Shown one piece after another: positions 59,690-64,000 of a stretch of 64,000 nucleotides of DNA; the stretch's first letter is position 1; every line of letters begins with the position of its first letter. Both the position numbers and the translations under genes were made by a program. Where the stretch lies: the NCBI GenBank assembly GCA_040218145.1, contig JAVJQK010000050.1:186001-250000 (forward strand), written 5' to 3'. The stretch comes from Sandaracinaceae bacterium (GTDB lineage Bacteria > Myxococcota_A > Polyangia > Polyangiales > Sandaracinaceae). The notes under the pieces were generated by a model. It made no database searches. It was not told where the DNA came from and saw nothing but the letters and a program-made list of their open reading frames with translations.

Positions 59690-61216
59690 ATGCGCTTTCC
59701 TTCGTGGGCCCTCGTCGTCGCTGCGTGCGCGCTCTCTGGCCTCGGGCCTCGGGTCGCGCTCGCGCAGGACGGCACGCTCGTCGTGCCGCCGCCTCCCCCT
59801 GCCGACGCGCCGGCCCCGGCGGAGACGCCGCCCGGCGAGGCGCCGCCGCCCGAGTCACCCGCGCCCGAGTCACCCGCGCCTGGCGTCGGCCTCGACTCCC
59901 CCGTCCCGGGGCCGAGCGTGCCGGGGTCGGGCGCGCCGCGCCCCGCCGCGTCGCCGCTCGAGGACGCGGTCGCCCCGCTCCTCATCGCGGCCGAGGTCGA
60001 CCTCGGCGCCGGGCGTCCCGCGCTCGCGCACGCCCGCGCGGGCATCGTCGTGGCCACGCTGCCCCCGGGCACGCCGCTCCGGATCCGCGCCGAGGGGCTG
60101 CAGCTCCGCGCGGCGTCCGGGCTCGCCGGCACCGCCGCGCCCTCGCTCGAGGAGGTGCTGGCGCCGCTCGTGGCCCAGGCGGAGCTCGATCTACGCGCGG
60201 GGCAGGTCGCCTACGCGGTGCCGCGGCTCGACGTGGCGCTGGGCATGCTGCCGCCGGGGCCGCTGCGACAACGCGCCGAGCAGCTCCGCGCGAGCGTGGG
60301 CGGGCCTCCGTTCCAGGGGCAGCAGGCCATGGGCCGGATGCCGCGCCGCGGTGAGATCGTGCGCCCCCCGCGCGATCCCGACCAGGCGGGCGGCGGGGAG
60401 TGGGCCGAGCTCTACATCACCAGCGCGCTGTTCGGCGCCGTGACGGGGAGCTGGCTGACCACCGTGGCGTCCGACGGCACGGCGAGCCCCACGACGTACA
60501 CGCTGACCACGGTCGCGGGCGGCGGGCTCATGGCGGTGGGTGTGCTGGGGCTTCACCTCTCGAACGCGCTGCGCACGGGGGTCCCGCCCACGATCTCGAG
60601 CAGCATCCGCTTCGGCTTCCTCCACGGCGGCCTCGTCGTCGGCCTGGTGGGGACCGAGGCGGGCATCGACGGCGACGCGGCGTTCACGCTCATCTGGGGC
60701 GGCGGCGCGCTCGGGCTCGCCACGGGGCTCGCGGTCGGCCTCGGCCTCGAGCCGAGCGTGAGGCAGGAGCGCTTCGTCGAGTCGCTCGGGATCTGGCTCG
60801 GCGGGCTCGGGACCTACGCCGCGATGATGAGCGACTACGCGGAGCCCACGGTGGGGCTCGCGCTCAGCCTGGTGGGCCTCGACGCCGGCATCCTCCTCGG
60901 CCTCGCGCTGGTCGCGGCGGGCCGAGAGCTCCCGCAGCGCCGGACCATGTTCCTCGATCTCGGCTTCGTCGCGGGCGGCGGCTTCGGCGCGCTGGCGGTG
61001 CTCGCGGGCTACTACGCCGATCAGTTCCGCGGCGGGGCGGACGTCTGGGCGTTCGGCATCGGCGCCGCGGTCGGCTCGATCGCGGGCTGGACGCTGCTCT
61101 GGTTCTTGACCGAGGGGATGACGGACGAGCCGGAGGCGGCGGCGCCCCCGCCGGTGCACCTGACCGCGGCTCCGATCGAGGGCGGCGCGACGGTCGGGCT
61201 CTACGGTGCCTTCTGA
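59690..61216 (+). CDS. exported protein with repeats and polytopic membrane domain, unknown
   Basis: A 508-residue protein. The signal peptide (MRFPSWALVVAACALSGLGP then ALA-QD) is followed by a Pro/Ala/Glu-rich linker with a duplicated ESPAP unit and two similar helical segments (ASPLEDAVAPLLIAAEVDLG and APSLEEVLAPLVAQAELDLR). The second half (residues 225-480) has about eight glycine-rich hydrophobic helices (TLTTVAGGGLMAVGVLGLHL; GGLVVGLVGTEAG). I do not recognise it; a similar arrangement is common in myxobacterial hypotheticals. Its last 16 bases overlap the next gene on the opposite strand. Confidence 0.7.
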   Translation: MRFPSWALVVAACALSGLGPRVALAQDGTLVVPPPPPADAPAPAETPPGEAPPPESPAPESPAPGVGLDSPVPGPSVPGSGAPRPAASPLEDAVAPLLIAAEVDLGAGRPALAHARAGIVVATLPPGTPLRIRAEGLQLRAASGLAGTAAPSLEEVLAPLVAQAELDLRAGQVAYAVPRLDVALGMLPPGPLRQRAEQLRASVGGPPFQGQQAMGRMPRRGEIVRPPRDPDQAGGGEWAELYITSALFGAVTGSWLTTVASDGTASPTTYTLTTVAGGGLMAVGVLGLHLSNALRTGVPPTISSSIRFGFLHGGLVVGLVGTEAGIDGDAAFTLIWGGGALGLATGLAVGLGLEPSVRQERFVESLGIWLGGLGTYAAMMSDYAEPTVGLALSLVGLDAGILLGLALVAAGRELPQRRTMFLDLGFVAGGGFGALAVLAGYYADQFRGGADVWAFGIGAAVGSIAGWTLLWFLTEGMTDEPEAAAPPPVHLTAAPIEGGATVGLYGAF

Positions 61217-61884
61217 GCGGCCTGGGCTCGCGCTTCGTCTGGATCCAGGAACCACACCAAGGTCGTAGCGGGTGACAGCCGCGGGGGGCGCTCGCGGGTC
61301 GCGAGGCTCACCGGGACGTCGCCCGCGCGGCCGAAGAGCGCCGCGCGCAGGCTGTCGGCGAGCACGCTCTGATGCTCGGGCCCCGCGCGGTGGTGCACGT
61401 GCTCGACGAGCTCCACGAAGTGGCGGCCCGCGAGCTCGAAGCGCGCGATCGCCTCCACGTGCAGGAGGCCGCCGTGGGCCGCGATGGCCGCGATCCGCGC
61501 CTCCGCGAGGGCCGGGTCGACGCCGAAGGCCGCCTCCGCCCCGAGCGCCGTGACGGCCACGAGGTGTGCGTCGCGGGGGATCGCGTCGAGCACGGACGCG
61601 CCCCCGCACGCGAACGTGAGGTCGAAGCCCGTGTGGTCCTCGACCACGCGGGTCTCGCGCGCCTGCTCCGCGTACCACTCGTTCACGTACGCCGCCCACT
61701 CGGGCTCGCCCGGCCCCGCGGCGGCGTCGCAGCCGAGCCGAACGTCGTGCCCGGCCGCCTCGAGGGCCAGCGCGAGGGGGGTCGACGCCATCAACGCCTC
61801 CGGCCCCCCGACCGCGAGCACGAGCACCCGGCGTGGCGTGGCGAGGGCTCCGAGCCCGGACATCATCAGCGGCATCGCCCCCAT
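61201..61884 (-). CDS. DUF1152-like hypothetical protein
   Basis: A 227-residue soluble protein. The start TPRRVLVLAVGGPEALMAST and LALALEAAGHDVRLGCDAAA resembles the beginning of DUF1152 proteins or sugar-nucleotide-binding enzymes, and ELVEHVHHRAGPEHQSVLAD resembles their later part. Both likenesses are weak. TATAAC (minus strand) lies about 11 bases before ATG 61884; ATGs at 61866 and 61863 are alternatives. It is divergent from the M3 peptidase gene. Confidence 0.55.
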   Translation of the reverse strand: MGAMPLMMSGLGALATPRRVLVLAVGGPEALMASTPLALALEAAGHDVRLGCDAAAGPGEPEWAAYVNEWYAEQARETRVVEDHTGFDLTFACGGASVLDAIPRDAHLVAVTALGAEAAFGVDPALAEARIAAIAAHGGLLHVEAIARFELAGRHFVELVEHVHHRAGPEHQSVLADSLRAALFGRAGDVPVSLATRERPPRLSPATTLVWFLDPDEARAQAAQKAP

Positions 61885-61897
61885 ACCCAGCAGCTGT

Positions 61898-61903
61898 TAT
61901 ATC
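61898..61903 (+). promoter_or_regulatory. -10 box (leaderless) for the M3 peptidase gene
   Basis: TATATC ends 7 bases before ATG 61911. Its surrounding GTTATATC also reads as TATAAC on the other strand, so the same AT-rich spot may serve both divergent genes. Confidence 0.55.
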
Positions 61904-61910
61904 GCCTGCC

Positions 61911-63962
<2,052 letters not shown>

Positions 63963-64000
63963 GCACGTCGCGGTCCGAGGTGTCGCTCCCGAGCCCGAGC

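Overview
The window is about 72% GC chromosomal DNA with strong third-position GC bias. It is packed with Ser/Thr protein kinases, sigma-54 activators carrying FHA domains, multi-repeat cysteine-rich lipoproteins, Kelch/propeller lipoproteins and a DUF2378-like protein. That mix points to a myxobacterium, most likely of the Polyangiales/Sandaracinaceae type (inference from gene content and style). I see no rRNA, tRNA, CRISPR array, transposase or prophage.

Layout. 1-5.9 kb: the end of a sigma-54 activator, a TerC-type membrane protein, a HerA-like ATPase with a long low-complexity linker, a TrmB-type regulator and a lone response regulator. 5.9-9.7 kb: two translationally coupled DUF4139 paralogues. 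9.7-13.8 kb: a small unknown protein, then two paralogous membrane proteins leading into a Ser/Thr kinase with a C-terminal beta-propeller. 13.8-14.4 kb: a non-coding repeat island with covarying hairpins. 14.4-20.9 kb (all minus strand): a DUF2378-like protein, a ThDP-dependent enzyme, a ketoacyl-synthase-III-like enzyme, a soluble hybrid histidine kinase and a P-domain lipoprotein. 21-24.4 kb: an amino-acid dehydrogenase, an orphan SctR/FliP-type export protein, a conserved hypothetical, a 42-bp tandem repeat and a membrane protein. 24.4-30.6 kb: an M29-like peptidase, an outer-membrane protein, a GNAT enzyme, an ECF41 sigma factor with a divergent FAD oxidoreductase and a matching promoter, a small Cys-rich lipoprotein and a TPR protein. 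30.6-33.2 kb: an acyl-CoA dehydrogenase/thiolase operon. 33.4-41.9 kb: a giant Kelch lipoprotein, an FHA sigma-54 activator, a parvulin isomerase, an outer-membrane protein and an alpha/beta hydrolase. 42-52.3 kb: an envelope-signalling island with Cys-rich lipoproteins, an FHA sigma-54 activator, a propeller lipoprotein, PEGA-domain proteins and a Ser/Thr kinase. 52.2-64 kb: a Na/Pi transporter, site-2 protease, transglutaminase-like protein, MscS channel, DUF4442 protein, GlmU, two poorly known proteins and an M3 oligopeptidase.

Two window-wide signals stand out. First, about twenty genes have a TANNNT-type -10 box ending only 6-9 bases before the start codon and no Shine-Dalgarno, which predicts widespread leaderless transcription; I used this to choose several starts. 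Second, short intergenic repeats form hairpins whose copies differ by compensatory base changes. The best candidates for undescribed biology are the ThDP enzyme + KAS III-like + hybrid kinase operon, the 42-52 kb kinase/FHA/Cys-rich island, and the covarying repeats.
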